This document shows positions 1-8,571 of a stretch of DNA of 64,000 nucleotides, one piece after another. Within the stretch, counting starts at the first letter, position 1; every line of letters begins with the position of its first letter. Below the pieces are notes generated by a model. The model was given only the letters and a program-made list of their open reading frames with translations. It was not told the origin of the DNA and made no database searches. Origin of the DNA: Micromonospora siamensis (GTDB lineage Bacteria > Actinomycetota > Actinomycetes > Mycobacteriales > Micromonosporaceae); contig NZ_LT607751.1 in assembly GCF_900090305.1 (NCBI RefSeq), positions 1,550,001-1,614,000 of the forward strand, in the 5' to 3' direction. The position numbers and the translations under genes are program-made.

Positions 1-441
1 GGCGAACGCGATCACCTCGTCGGCACCGCCGACCGGGTCCGGCGTGCCGGGGACCAGCGGGGCGCCGGCGCGCTGGGCGATGTGCCGGGCGGTCACCTTG
101 TCGCCGAGGTCGCGGATCGCCTGCGGCGTGGGGCCGATCCAGGTCAGCCCGGCGTCGATGACGGCCTGGGCGAAGTCGGCGTTCTCGGAGAGGAAGCCGT
201 AGCCGGGGTGCACCGCGTCGGCGCCGGCCTTCGCGGCGACGTCGATCAGCTTGTCGATCCGCAGGTAGCTGTCCGCCGCGGTGTCGCCGCCGAGGGCGTA
301 CGCCTCGTCGGCGAGGGTGGCGTGCAGGGCGTCCCGGTCGGAGTCGGCGTAGACGGCGACGCTGGCCAGGCCGGCGTCGCGGCAGGCGCGGATGACGCGG
401 ACGGCGATCTCGCCGCGGTTGGCGATGAGTACCTTGCGCAC
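1..441 (-). CDS. Acyl-CoA carboxylase biotin carboxylase subunit, N-terminal part (cut by window edge)
   Basis: The visible 147 codons begin (M)[18 protein letters not shown] and continue through [10 protein letters not shown], which is the first (pre-ATP-grasp) domain of biotin carboxylases. In actinobacteria this subunit normally also carries the biotin carboxyl carrier domain at its C-terminus, which lies outside the window. It carboxylates biotin with ATP and bicarbonate and works with the beta and epsilon subunits encoded at 15699-17282 and 9125-9337. The GTG start at 441 is set by a GGAGGAG ribosome binding site at 449-455. It is divergent from the PadR gene. Whether the complex prefers acetyl- or propionyl-CoA cannot be read from this part. 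Confidence 0.93.
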   Translation of the reverse strand, partial: MRKVLIANRGEIAVRVIRACRDAGLASVAVYADSDRDALHATLADEAYALGGDTAADSYLRIDKLIDVAAKAGADAVHPGYGFLSENADFAQAVIDAGLTWIGPTPQAIRDLGDKVTARHIAQRAGAPLVPGTPDPVGGADEVIAFA

Positions 442-572
442 CTTGGTGCTCCTCCCCGGGGGTCGATGACCGGGAGTGTATCGGCCGGCCCGCCGACCCT
501 AACGATCGCTCAGTGTGGGATGCGGCACTGCCGTTCCGACGGCTAGTCAAACTTGTTTATTACGCTTGTGGG

Positions 573-1190
573 GTGTCGGCAACGCGGATGATGATTCTGG
601 GCCTGGTCAGGTGGATGCAGCCGGTGCACGGCTATGACGTGCGACGTGAGCTGCTGAGCTGGAGCGCGGACAAGTGGGCCAACGTGCAGCCCGGCTCGAT
701 CTACCACGCGCTGCGCAAGCTCGCCGACGAGGGCCTGCTGCGCGCGGTCTCCACCGAGCAGGTCGGCGCCCGCCCCGCCCGCACCTCGTACGAGGTGACG
801 CCGAAGGGGGAGGAGGAGTTCGAGACGCTGCTGCGGGCCCAGTGGTGGCAGGTCCACGACCGGCCGGACCCGTTCACGGCGGCCTTCTCGTTCCTGCCCG
901 CGCTGCCCCGCGGCGAGGCGGCGGCGGCACTGCGCAACCGGGCGAACCTGATCCGGGCCGGGCTCGGCGCGGCCCGCGCCTCGATGGAGTCGGACTGGGC
1001 GCGCAACAACAAGCCCGTGCACGTGACGTGGATGTTGGAACTCTGGCTCGCCCGGGCCGAGGTGGAGATCTCCTGGTGCGAGCGGGTCGCGGAGCGGATC
1101 GAGTCGGGAGTGTCGTACCTGCCCGCTGGGATGGAGCGCGCACCGGGCTGGCGGAACGGCGAGAAGCCCGGCGACCTGAACGCGGATTAA
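573..1190 (+). CDS. PadR family transcriptional regulator
   Basis: The 205-residue protein has an N-terminal winged helix with the PadR pattern HGYDVRREL...WANVQPGSIYHALRKLADEGLL, then a helical C-terminal half. PadR proteins are mostly repressors that respond to small aromatic or drug-like ligands. The GTG at 573 is chosen over an upstream ATG at 513 because a TACGCT hexamer at 561-566 lies 6 nt before it, which fits a leaderless transcript, and because PadR homology begins there. The gene sits directly upstream of a DrrA/DrrB-type exporter, its probable target, and two 10-bp palindromes lie between them. Confidence 0.88.
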   Translation: MSATRMMILGLVRWMQPVHGYDVRRELLSWSADKWANVQPGSIYHALRKLADEGLLRAVSTEQVGARPARTSYEVTPKGEEEFETLLRAQWWQVHDRPDPFTAAFSFLPALPRGEAAAALRNRANLIRAGLGAARASMESDWARNNKPVHVTWMLELWLARAEVEISWCERVAERIESGVSYLPAGMERAPGWRNGEKPGDLNAD

Positions 1191-1224
1191 TCAACGTTGA
1201 CCATAAGAGTTATATCGCGATAGC
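1191..1224 (+). promoter_or_regulatory. Candidate PadR operator and promoter of the ABC exporter
   Basis: Right after the PadR stop codon come two perfect 10-bp palindromes, tcaacgttga (1191-1200) and tatcgcgata (1213-1222). A -35-like TTGACC (1197-1202) overlaps the first and a -10-like GATAGC (1219-1224) overlaps the second, with a 16-bp spacer. A repressor bound here would block the promoter. Binding by the adjacent PadR protein is inferred. Confidence 0.5.
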
Positions 1225-1308
1225 CTCACGCTGCCGCGCGGGACAGGTGCGTTCCGACGCGGGCGATCGGCGGCCGGTCACCTCCGGCCCGGACGACCAG
1301 GAGCAGAG

Positions 1309-2268
1309 ATGATCGAGACCAGGGGGCTGCGGAAGTCGTTCCGCTCCCGCGCGGGTAGGGAGACGAAGACCGTCGACGCTGTACGCGGGGTGGACCTGGC
1401 GGTCGCCGAGGGCGAGATCTTCGGCTTCCTCGGCCCCAACGGGGCCGGCAAGACCACCACGCTGCGGATGCTCGCCACGCTGATCGAGCCGGACGGCGGG
1501 GAGGCCACCATCGCCGGCGCCGACCTGCGCAAGGACCCGGCCGGGGTGCGCCGCCGGATCGGCTACGTGCCGCAGGGCGGCAGCACCTGGGACGACTCCA
1601 CCGCCCGCGAGGAACTGGTGCTCCAGGCGCGGCTCTACGGCATCGGCAAGGCCGACGCCCAGCGGCGGGCCGTCCGCGCCCTGGACGCCTTCCAGCTCAC
1701 CGAGTACGCCGACCGCAAGTGCAAGACGTACTCCGGTGGCCAGCGCCGCCGGGTCGAGATCGCGCTCGGCATCATCCACGAGCCGAAGATCGTCTTCCTG
1801 GACGAGCCGACCACCGGCCTCGACCCGCAGAGCCGTGCCCACATGTGGGACGAGATCCGCCGGCTGCGCGCCGAGGGGATGACCGTCTTCATCACCACCC
1901 ACTACCTCGACGAGGCAGACGCGCTCTGCGACCGGATCGCGATCATGGACAACGGCGAGGTGGTCGCCGAGGGCACCCCGGCCGAACTCAAGCGGGAGAT
2001 CTCCGGCGACGTCGTCCTGGTCGGGCTCGACCTGCCCGCCACCCCGCAGGCCGCCGAACTGCTCGACACCGAGGAGTACGTCAACAAGCTCGAGACCGCC
2101 GACGGTGGTGGCCTGCGGCTCTTCGTCGACGACGGGGCCACCGCCATCCCGCAGATCCTGCGCCGGCTCGACCACGCCGGGCTCGACCTGCGCTCGATCG
2201 AGCTGCACCGCCCCAGCCTCGACGACGTCTTCCTCACCAAGACCGGCCGCTCGCTGCGCGAGTCCTGA
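1309..2268 (+). CDS. ABC transporter ATP-binding protein, DrrA-like drug exporter family
   Basis: The 319-residue cytoplasmic ATPase has the Walker A motif GPNGAGKTT, the ABC signature YSGGQRRR, Walker B IVFLDEPTTGLD and the switch histidine in ITTHYLDEAD. The C-terminal ~90 residues match the accessory domain of DrrA/daunorubicin-resistance type ATPases. It would power the membrane permease encoded 17 bp downstream. A GGAGCAG ribosome site precedes the ATG. The upstream PadR gene and operator-like palindromes suggest ligand-inducible efflux. The substrate is unknown. Confidence 0.92.
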   Translation: MIETRGLRKSFRSRAGRETKTVDAVRGVDLAVAEGEIFGFLGPNGAGKTTTLRMLATLIEPDGGEATIAGADLRKDPAGVRRRIGYVPQGGSTWDDSTAREELVLQARLYGIGKADAQRRAVRALDAFQLTEYADRKCKTYSGGQRRRVEIALGIIHEPKIVFLDEPTTGLDPQSRAHMWDEIRRLRAEGMTVFITTHYLDEADALCDRIAIMDNGEVVAEGTPAELKREISGDVVLVGLDLPATPQAAELLDTEEYVNKLETADGGGLRLFVDDGATAIPQILRRLDHAGLDLRSIELHRPSLDDVFLTKTGRSLRES

Positions 2269-2285
2269 GAACCGGAGAAGCTGCC

Positions 2286-3041
2286 ATGAAATTCGCCCAC
2301 GACACCTGGCTCATCTTCCGGCGCCAGACCCAACTGCTCCTGCGCAACCCGGTCTGGATCTTCGTCGGCGTCTTCCAGCCGGTGATGTACCTGCTGCTCT
2401 TCGCCCCGCTGCTCAAGCCCGCGCTGAACGCGCCCACCCAGGCCGCCGCGTACAAGATCTTCGTGCCCGGCCTGCTGGTGCTGCTGGCCATCTTCGGCGG
2501 CCTGTTCCAGGGCTTCGGCCTGATCGCCGAGCTGCGCGCCGGCATCATCGAACGGTCCCGGGTCACCCCGGTCAGCCGGCTCGCCCTGCTGCTCGGCCGT
2601 TCCCTGCGCGACGTCGTCTCGCTGCTCGTCCAGGCCGTCATCATCACCCTGCTGGCGCTCCTGTTCGACCTGCGCGTCTTCATCGGCAACCTGCTCCTGG
2701 CGTACCTGATGCTGGCCCTGATCGCGCTGATGACCTCCGCCGTCTCCTACGGCGTGGCGCTCAAGGTCAAGAGCGAGGACGCGCTCGCGCCACTGATGAA
2801 CACCGTGGCCCAGCCGGTCCTGCTGCTCTCCGGCATCCTGCTGCCACTCACCTTCGCCCCCGGCTGGTTGCAGGGCGTCGCCAAGTGGAACCCGTTCTCC
2901 TGGGCGGTCGACGGGGTGCGCGCCCTGTTCGCCGGCGACCTCGGCAACGACAAGGTGTGGCAGGGCATGAGCATCATCGCGGTGCTCGCCGTCGCCGGCG
3001 TGGTCTGGGCCGCCCGGCAGTTCGCCCGTAGCGTCCGCTGA
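2286..3041 (+). CDS. ABC-2 type permease, DrrB-like
   Basis: This 251-residue membrane protein has about six hydrophobic segments, an ABC-2 type N-terminus (FRRQTQLLLRNPVWIFVG) and the conserved segment WNPFSWAVDGVRALFAGDL near the C-terminus. It forms the membrane half of the exporter with the ATPase just upstream. A GGAGAAG ribosome site precedes ATG 2286. The short spacing indicates one operon. Confidence 0.9.
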   Translation: MKFAHDTWLIFRRQTQLLLRNPVWIFVGVFQPVMYLLLFAPLLKPALNAPTQAAAYKIFVPGLLVLLAIFGGLFQGFGLIAELRAGIIERSRVTPVSRLALLLGRSLRDVVSLLVQAVIITLLALLFDLRVFIGNLLLAYLMLALIALMTSAVSYGVALKVKSEDALAPLMNTVAQPVLLLSGILLPLTFAPGWLQGVAKWNPFSWAVDGVRALFAGDLGNDKVWQGMSIIAVLAVAGVVWAARQFARSVR

Positions 3042-3104
3042 ACGGAAGAGACCTCCCTCTCACCAGGGGCGGGGCGGCGGCCGAGCGCTTGTAGCGTAAG
3101 GCCA

Positions 3105-4427
3105 GTGCCCCGCCTCACCCATGACAAGACCACCTGGCTGACCTACGCCCAGATGGGCTTGTGGGGCTTCTTCCTCTACGGCTTCGGCCCGGTCGTGCCG
3201 CTGCTCCGCGACGAGCAGGGCACCAGCGCGGCCGTCGCCGGCCTGCACAGCACCGCCGTTGCGGTCGGGGCGTTGCTCGGCGGCGCGCTCTTCGCCCCGC
3301 TCGCCCGCCGGGTCGGCCGCGGCGGCGCCATCTGGACCGGGCTGGCCGGCGTGGCCCTCGGCGTCACCGCGTTCGGGCTGCTCCGGCCGCTGCCGGCCAC
3401 CCTCGCCGCGGTCGCCGTCATCGCCACCGCCGGCATGATGGTGATCAGCGGCGTCGCCGTCGTGCTCACCGCCCGGCACGGCGAGGCCGCGCCCGCCGCC
3501 CTGACCGAGGCCAACGCCGCCTGCGCCGGCATGGGCATCCTCGCCCCGCTGGTCATCGGCGCCAGCGTCGACGCCGGCTGGGGCTGGCGACCGGTGATGG
3601 CCGTCGAGGTCGGGCTGATCGCGCTGGTCGCCCTGGCCGCGACCGCCTTCCGGGTACGCCTGCCGCACGGCGCCCCTCCGGCTGCCGCCGCCCCGGTCGG
3701 CGCGGCCCCCTCGCCCGCCGCCGCCCCGGTCGGCGCGGTGTCCGCCTCGGCGGGCGCGGAGCCGAACCCGATCTTGGACACTTTCCGTTCGCCTGGAACA
3801 GGAACTGTCCAAGATTCCGGACCTGGCACGGTGTCGGGGCGGCTGCCGCGGGCGTACTGGATCGCCTGGGTGCTGATGGCGGTCACCGGCTCGATCGAAG
3901 TCTGCCTCTCCCTCTGGACCGCGGACGTGCTCCGCTCGCACGCCGGGATGTCCGCCGGCGCCGCCTCCGCCGCCGTCGCCGCGATCGTCTGCGGCATGTT
4001 CCTCGGCCGCCTCGCCGGTGGCCGGGTCGCCCTGCGCTGGGCGCCGGCTCAGCTGCTGCTCGCCGCGCTCACCGTCTCGCTGCTCGGCTTCACCCTGTTC
4101 TGGATCGCGCCGGTCGGCTGGCTCGCCGTCACTGGGCTGGTCGTCCTGGGCCTCGGCAACGCACTGCACTACCCGCTGGCCATCTCCATCGCGCTCGCCG
4201 TAGCCGGCCCCGCCGCGGACAAGGCGGCCGGCTGGTCGTCGTACTCGATGGGGGTGGGCTTCGGGATCGCGCCGGTGGCGTTGGGCTGGGTGGCCGACGG
4301 GGTCGGACCGCACCTGGCGTTCCTGCTGCTGCCCGGCTTCATCGCCGCGGCGGTGCTGCTCACGGTGCGGCTCGGCCGGGCGCTGCGGACGCCGGCCACG
4401 CCCGACCGCGAGCCCGTCCCCGCCTGA
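3105..4427 (+). CDS. MFS transporter with an in-frame palindromic insert in the central loop
   Basis: The 440-residue protein has the twelve-helix layout of major facilitator transporters in two six-helix halves. The central loop is long, Ala/Pro/Val-rich, contains a small tandem duplication (PAAAAPVGAA / PAAAPVGAV), and then carries 15 residues encoded by the palindrome at 3771-3815. GTG 3105 is preceded by TAGCGT (3092-3097), so transcription may be leaderless and separate from the ABC operon. The substrate is unknown. Confidence 0.85.
   Translation: MPRLTHDKTTWLTYAQMGLWGFFLYGFGPVVPLLRDEQGTSAAVAGLHSTAVAVGALLGGALFAPLARRVGRGGAIWTGLAGVALGVTAFGLLRPLPATLAAVAVIATAGMMVISGVAVVLTARHGEAAPAALTEANAACAGMGILAPLVIGASVDAGWGWRPVMAVEVGLIALVALAATAFRVRLPHGAPPAAAAPVGAAPSPAAAPVGAVSASAGAEPNPILDTFRSPGTGTVQDSGPGTVSGRLPRAYWIAWVLMAVTGSIEVCLSLWTADVLRSHAGMSAGAASAAVAAIVCGMFLGRLAGGRVALRWAPAQLLLAALTVSLLGFTLFWIAPVGWLAVTGLVVLGLGNALHYPLAISIALAVAGPAADKAAGWSSYSMGVGFGIAPVALGWVADGVGPHLAFLLLPGFIAAAVLLTVRLGRALRTPATPDREPVPA
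3771..3815. repeat. 45-bp palindromic element inside the MFS coding sequence
   Basis: The outer arms atcttggaca (3771-3780) and tgtccaagat (3806-3815) are exact inverted repeats of 10 bp. Between them, cctg-gaa-cagg (3792-3802) forms an inner hairpin. The unit is exactly 15 codons and encodes ILDTF...TVQD in the loop between the two halves of the transporter. It is visibly less GC-rich than the flanking sequence. Confidence 0.75.
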
Positions 4428-4512
4428 CATCCCCCTCGGGCGGGGTGCGGTAGGCCGCGCCTGGTCCGGTCGGGCCCGTGAGCGGTGAGGGACCGGATTG
4501 CGGGAAGTCGGG

Positions 4513-5166
4513 TCAGTGGACCCGGGCCAGGGTGAGGCCGTCGGCGATCGGCAGCATCACCGGCTCCACCCGGACATCGGCCAGCACGGCGTCGTTGAAG
4601 GCGGCAATCGCCCGGTCGTCGGCATTCTCCGGGGCGATCACCCGCCCGCCGCGCAACGTGTTGTCCACCGCGATGACCCCACCGGGGCGCATCCTGGGCA
4701 CCAGCTCGTCCCAGTAGACCGGGTAGCCCGTCTTGTCGGCGTCGATGAACGCCAGGTCGAGGTGACGTTCCCGGGGCAGCTCGCGCAGCGTGTCGCCGGC
4801 CGGCCCGATGCGCAGCTCGATCCGGTCCGCCACCCCGGCCCGGTCCCAGTACCGCCGGGCGATGCCGGTGTACTCCTCGGAGACGTCGAAGCAGGTCAGC
4901 CGGCCGTCGGCGGGCATCCCACGGGCGATGGCGAGCGCGGAGAGCCCGGTGAACGTGCCCACCTCGACCGCCCGGCGGGCGCCGAGCAGCCGGGTCAGGA
5001 AGGTCAGGAAGCCGGCCTGCTCGGGCGCGACCTGCATGCCGGCCTGGGCGGGCAGCGCGGCCACCGTCTCGGCCATCAGGTCACGGACGACCTCGTCCGG
5101 TGCGGAGCCGTGGGCGACGAGGTACGCGTGCAGCTCGTCGGTGAGCGGGAGCGACTTCCTGGTCAT
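4513..5166 (-). CDS. SAM-dependent O-methyltransferase (CCoAOMT/COMT class)
   Basis: The 217-residue enzyme has the SAM-binding motif VEVGTFTGLSALAIA, the acidic motif CFDVSEEY and the metal-site segment FIDADKTGYPVYWDE, followed by GGVIAVDNTLRGGRV. These are hallmarks of class I Mg-dependent O-methyltransferases acting on catechol-like substrates. The ATG at 5166 lies 6 nt after TAGCGT (5178-5173), which overlaps the stop codon of maf, so this gene probably has its own leaderless promoter inside the end of maf. The acceptor is unknown. Confidence 0.9.
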   Translation of the reverse strand: MTRKSLPLTDELHAYLVAHGSAPDEVVRDLMAETVAALPAQAGMQVAPEQAGFLTFLTRLLGARRAVEVGTFTGLSALAIARGMPADGRLTCFDVSEEYTGIARRYWDRAGVADRIELRIGPAGDTLRELPRERHLDLAFIDADKTGYPVYWDELVPRMRPGGVIAVDNTLRGGRVIAPENADDRAIAAFNDAVLADVRVEPVMLPIADGLTLARVH

Positions 5167-5175
5167 GACTGGACG

Positions 5176-5829
5176 CTAGCCCAGCGGCTCGACCGACTGG
5201 CCGCCCGGCGCGACCTTCGTCCACAGGTCGGTGATCCGGAGACCCAGTTCGCCGAGGAGGTCGCGCAGCAGCGGCAGGCTGAGCCCGACCACCGTGCCCG
5301 GGTCACCTTCGATCCCGGTGAGGAAGGCCCCGCCCAGTCCGTCGATGGTGAACGCGCCCGCCACGGCCAGCGGCTCACCCGTGGCCACGTACGCGGCGAT
5401 CTCCTCGTCACTGATGTCGGCGAAGTGCACCGTGGTGGAGGCGACCCGCTCCGCCCGCGACCCGTCCGTGACGCCGATCAGGCAGTGCCCGGTGTGCAGC
5501 ACCCCGCTGCGTCCCCGCATCCGCTCCCACCGCCGCGTCGCGTCCGCCGGGTCGTGCGGCTTGCCGAGGATCTCGCCGTCGAAGGCGAGCACCGAGTCGC
5601 AGCCCAGCACCAGCGTGCGCTCATCGGGACTCTGCCGCAGGCGACCGAGCACGGCCTGCGCCTTGAGCCGGGCCAGCTCCAGGCAGAGGTCCTCGGCCCG
5701 GTCGCTGACCACCTGAGACTCGTCCACCCCACTGACCAGCACGTCAGGTTCGATCCCGGCCGCCTGGAGGAGCTTGCGACGGGCGGGACTCTGCGAGGCG
5801 AGGACAAGGCGCAACGGCGTGGAGTTCAC
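5176..5829 (-). CDS. maf: Maf family nucleotide pyrophosphatase
   Basis: The protein begins LRLVLASQSPARRKLL, the signature of Maf proteins, and has VLGCDSVLAFDGEILGKP and GAFTIDGLGGAFLTGIEGD, which shape the pyrophosphatase site. Maf enzymes hydrolyse non-canonical nucleoside triphosphates to monophosphates and affect septum formation. GTG 5829 gives 217 residues, the usual length, and lies 10 bp after the mycosin stop codon, so the two are likely co-transcribed. In mycobacteria maf is adjacent to accE, whereas here the ESX-like locus separates them. Confidence 0.9.
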   Translation of the reverse strand: MNSTPLRLVLASQSPARRKLLQAAGIEPDVLVSGVDESQVVSDRAEDLCLELARLKAQAVLGRLRQSPDERTLVLGCDSVLAFDGEILGKPHDPADATRRWERMRGRSGVLHTGHCLIGVTDGSRAERVASTTVHFADISDEEIAAYVATGEPLAVAGAFTIDGLGGAFLTGIEGDPGTVVGLSLPLLRDLLGELGLRITDLWTKVAPGGQSVEPLG

Positions 5830-5839
5830 CCCGCCGACG

Positions 5840-7021
5840 CTACCGGCTGATCCGCGGCGGCGGGTCGTCGGCACGTCGGCGCCGCCGGACCAGCGCCCAT
5901 CCACCACCGGCCGCCACCAGCACCCCGAGGGTGGCCAGCCCGCGTACCGTCGCGCCGCCGTCGCCGCCCTTCCCGCCGGGCGGGTCGGCCACCGCGGTGG
6001 TGGCCGGGCCGCCGGCCGCGCTGGTGATCGGGGCCGCCGGCGGGTCCGACGCCGTGCCGGCACCCCACGGGGGTACGTCTGCTGTCAGCGCCGCCACCAG
6101 GTCGATCACCCCGTAGCCGTACTGGTCGTCCCGACCCGGTGGTCCCTTGTCGACGGCGGTGGCGGTGAGCCGGTGGGCGACCTCCTCGGCGGAGAGCTTC
6201 GGGTAACGGGACCTGATCAGGGCCGCGGCGCCTGCCACGATCGCCGTGGCGCTCGACGTCCCGGTTCCTTTTGAGTATTTGCCGTCGATGCTGGTGCTGA
6301 CGATGTCAACGGCCGGAGCCGCAATGTCGATCTCTGAGCCGGTGACCGAGACAGCGGCATGGTTTCCCGAACGGTCAACGCCACCGACGGCGATAACTCC
6401 CGGTTCTGAAGCCGGATAACTGACCATGAGATCTTCGGGTCGATTGCCAGCAGCTGCCACAACAACGATATCCGCTTTAATCGCTGAGGTGATGGCTTGC
6501 TTCAGCCGCGGGCTCGAACCACCGCCGCTGGAAATGCTGACCACCCCGACCTGCTGGCCAACGGCATATTCGATGCCCCTCGCCAACGCATCAGGATCTC
6601 CCCGGCCGTGCGGGGGCGAGCAAAGTATGGGCAGGAGCTTCGCCTTTGGGGCAACTCCCATCGCGCCGAGATCTAAGCCTCTGCCATGGGCGGCAATTAG
6701 GCCTGCCATTGACGTGCCATGGCTATCCGCATCATGCCTTCCGTCATCTGCTCCTGAAAGGAAGTCCCTGCCAGGAAGAAGGTTAAGGGCCAAGTCGGGA
6801 TGGGGGGCGACGCCGGTGTCCGGTACTGCCACTGTGACGCCTGCCCCTTGGCTGATCCGTTGCGCCTCCGCCACCCGCAAGTAACGCAGATGCCACTGGT
6901 CCCCTCGAACTCGTGCTGCACCGTCGTCGGCAGATGCGGCTGTAGGTAGGCCCACTGGCAACGTAACCGTCGCGCAGAGGAGCATTAGGGCAAGTACCGC
7001 CCGGGAGACTTGGCCCGTCAA
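5840..7021 (-). CDS. Mycosin (type VII secretion S8 serine protease)
   Basis: The 393-residue precursor has a signal peptide (LALMLLCATVTLPVGLP), the mycosin N-terminal segment QWHLRYL, the catalytic Asp in VAVPDTGV, His in DSHGTSMAGLIAAHG and Ser in GTSSATAIVAGAAA, then a Pro/Gly-rich linker and a C-terminal membrane helix followed by an Arg-rich tail. This is the MycP architecture: a membrane-anchored protease facing outward that stabilises and processes ESX secretion. TTG 7021 overlaps the upstream TGA (TTGA), giving translational coupling. No EccB/C/D/E gene is in the window. The 5' two thirds are clearly less GC-rich than the neighbouring genes. Confidence 0.88.
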   Translation of the reverse strand: MTGQVSRAVLALMLLCATVTLPVGLPTAASADDGAARVRGDQWHLRYLRVAEAQRISQGAGVTVAVPDTGVAPHPDLALNLLPGRDFLSGADDGRHDADSHGTSMAGLIAAHGRGLDLGAMGVAPKAKLLPILCSPPHGRGDPDALARGIEYAVGQQVGVVSISSGGGSSPRLKQAITSAIKADIVVVAAAGNRPEDLMVSYPASEPGVIAVGGVDRSGNHAAVSVTGSEIDIAAPAVDIVSTSIDGKYSKGTGTSSATAIVAGAAALIRSRYPKLSAEEVAHRLTATAVDKGPPGRDDQYGYGVIDLVAALTADVPPWGAGTASDPPAAPITSAAGGPATTAVADPPGGKGGDGGATVRGLATLGVLVAAGGGWALVRRRRRADDPPPRISR

Positions 7022-8571
7022 CGGCCGAAGCCGATGGCGGGGCCGGGGTCGATTGGCCCTTCGTCCTCGGGAGGGCGAACGACTGGTGCGACGCCCTCGT
7101 CGGTCTCCCACGGGTGGTCGGGGTCCCATCGGCGGCGCTCTTCGGTTTCACCGTCGCGCCTGCCGGGCGGACTGGGCGCTCCCTGCACCCCATGGGTTGC
7201 CGTGTTTCCACCTGATCCGAATGGGCCCCCACTGATGTGAGGTCTGGCTCCGCCCGTGCCGCGTCCACCTCCGGCTATAGGGGCGCCGCCGAGCGGAGAC
7301 ATTCCATGGGCCGCACCGAGTTGGCCGCCTCGTCCTGCACCAGGCCGGGAGCCAGCAGAGCCGGAGGGGCCGGTTCCAGCGCTGCCACCACCAATCACGC
7401 CGCCCACCGGGTTCACCCGACGCGGCGGGTTGCTGGCACCCGGCTGCCCCAGCCCCATGGCCGGGGTGCCGCCGATCAGGCCACCGGGGGGCATCGCGCG
7501 TGGTTGGGCGGTCGGTGGCACGTGCGGGGTGCCGTTTCCGCTGCCCACGGTGCGGCTCATGGGACCCGGTTGACCGCGCAACGGCCCTGGGGTGCCGGTG
7601 CGGCCGGTCGAGCCGGTGATCGGCGGCAAGGCGGGCGGCAGTCCGGGACCGGTGGTGATGGTGGGTGGAGCCGGCGGCGTGGTGGACGGCAGGGGCGGCG
7701 TGGCTGGGGAGGCTAGTGCCGGACCGGCACCTCCGAGCACCGGGCCAGGCCCGGTTACGGGGATTGGGGCAATAGGGGTCGGCTGAGTCGGTGACACGGT
7801 GTGGGCAACAGACCCGCCACCTAGCACTGGCCCGACATTTGGTGCCTTCGGTGTCGTAGCCGAACGAGCCGAAGTCGTTGTCCGGCTGATCGGAGACGGC
7901 TGGATTGCTGGCAGCGGCATGGCCACGATGGGGGGGATGACTGGGGCTTGTGGCCCGCCATAAAGGTCGGGGTCATCTACTTGCTTGGGAGACCTTGCCA
8001 ACGGTGGGGGCTGGCGGAGGGTTACCTGGGCCTGCTGGAGTTCGCCGCTGAGCGAATACATCACGCTGCGCGCCTGTACATCCAACCGCTGAAGATCTGC
8101 CTCCGTCACCGGCGGCGTCGTCGGCAGCCGCGAACCTAGCACCGCCTTCGGGTCGTTGGCGGTCTCCTCGTACGCCTGCTTCTGGCCGAGCTTGGCCACG
8201 TACTCGTCGAAGAGCGGGCGGAGCCGCGACCTCGCGTCGTCGATGGCGCGGGTGGCCCCGGACAGGGCCTTGAGGTTGGCTGACGCGGCGTCGTGCGTAC
8301 GGCGGACGCGGTCGATCAGGCCGTCGAGTTCGGTGAGGTACGACCGGGAGGCGGCGCTGGTCTCCGGCGGCCACGCCTGGGCCAGCCCCTCGCGGTACGT
8401 CTGCAGCCGGCCCAGGTGCAGTTGCGCGAGGTCGCAGACCTTGACCCAGCCGGACACCTGCCGCCAGTGGTTGGCGGTGTCGTGGTCCTGGATGCAGGCC
8501 CACATGCTGAGCACGTCCATCGACTGCCAGTCGGTGAGACCGGCGCGCCCGCTGCCGCCGCGCTCGATCAC
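7018..8571 (-). CDS. ESX-associated protein: helical N-terminal domain with Pro/Gly-rich tail
   Basis: The first ~190 of 517 residues are predicted helical and rich in Ala, Leu and charged residues, with Trp-containing segments near the start (DWQSMDVLSMWACIQ, AQAWPPETSAASRSYL) as in WXG100/PPE-like proteins. The remaining ~320 residues are low-complexity Pro/Gly/Thr sequence with repeated GGxxGG and TPP motifs. This layout resembles EspB, an ESX substrate cleaved by a mycosin, but no specific homology is claimed. The GTG start overlaps the upstream stop (TAGTG) and its stop overlaps the mycosin start, so the three genes form a coupled operon. Confidence 0.7.
   Translation of the reverse strand: MIERGGSGRAGLTDWQSMDVLSMWACIQDHDTANHWRQVSGWVKVCDLAQLHLGRLQTYREGLAQAWPPETSAASRSYLTELDGLIDRVRRTHDAASANLKALSGATRAIDDARSRLRPLFDEYVAKLGQKQAYEETANDPKAVLGSRLPTTPPVTEADLQRLDVQARSVMYSLSGELQQAQVTLRQPPPLARSPKQVDDPDLYGGPQAPVIPPIVAMPLPAIQPSPISRTTTSARSATTPKAPNVGPVLGGGSVAHTVSPTQPTPIAPIPVTGPGPVLGGAGPALASPATPPLPSTTPPAPPTITTGPGLPPALPPITGSTGRTGTPGPLRGQPGPMSRTVGSGNGTPHVPPTAQPRAMPPGGLIGGTPAMGLGQPGASNPPRRVNPVGGVIGGGSAGTGPSGSAGSRPGAGRGGQLGAAHGMSPLGGAPIAGGGRGTGGARPHISGGPFGSGGNTATHGVQGAPSPPGRRDGETEERRRWDPDHPWETDEGVAPVVRPPEDEGPIDPGPAIGFGR

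Noticed and set aside
3060..4430. Long open frames antisense to the MFS gene and to many other genes
   Set aside because: They are typical high-GC shadow frames with Arg/Gly/Ala-rich, low-complexity translations and no family motifs.
1309..5166. Biosynthetic gene cluster (ABC exporter, MFS, O-methyltransferase)
   Set aside because: No core biosynthetic enzyme is present, and the O-methyltransferase has its own promoter overlapping maf.
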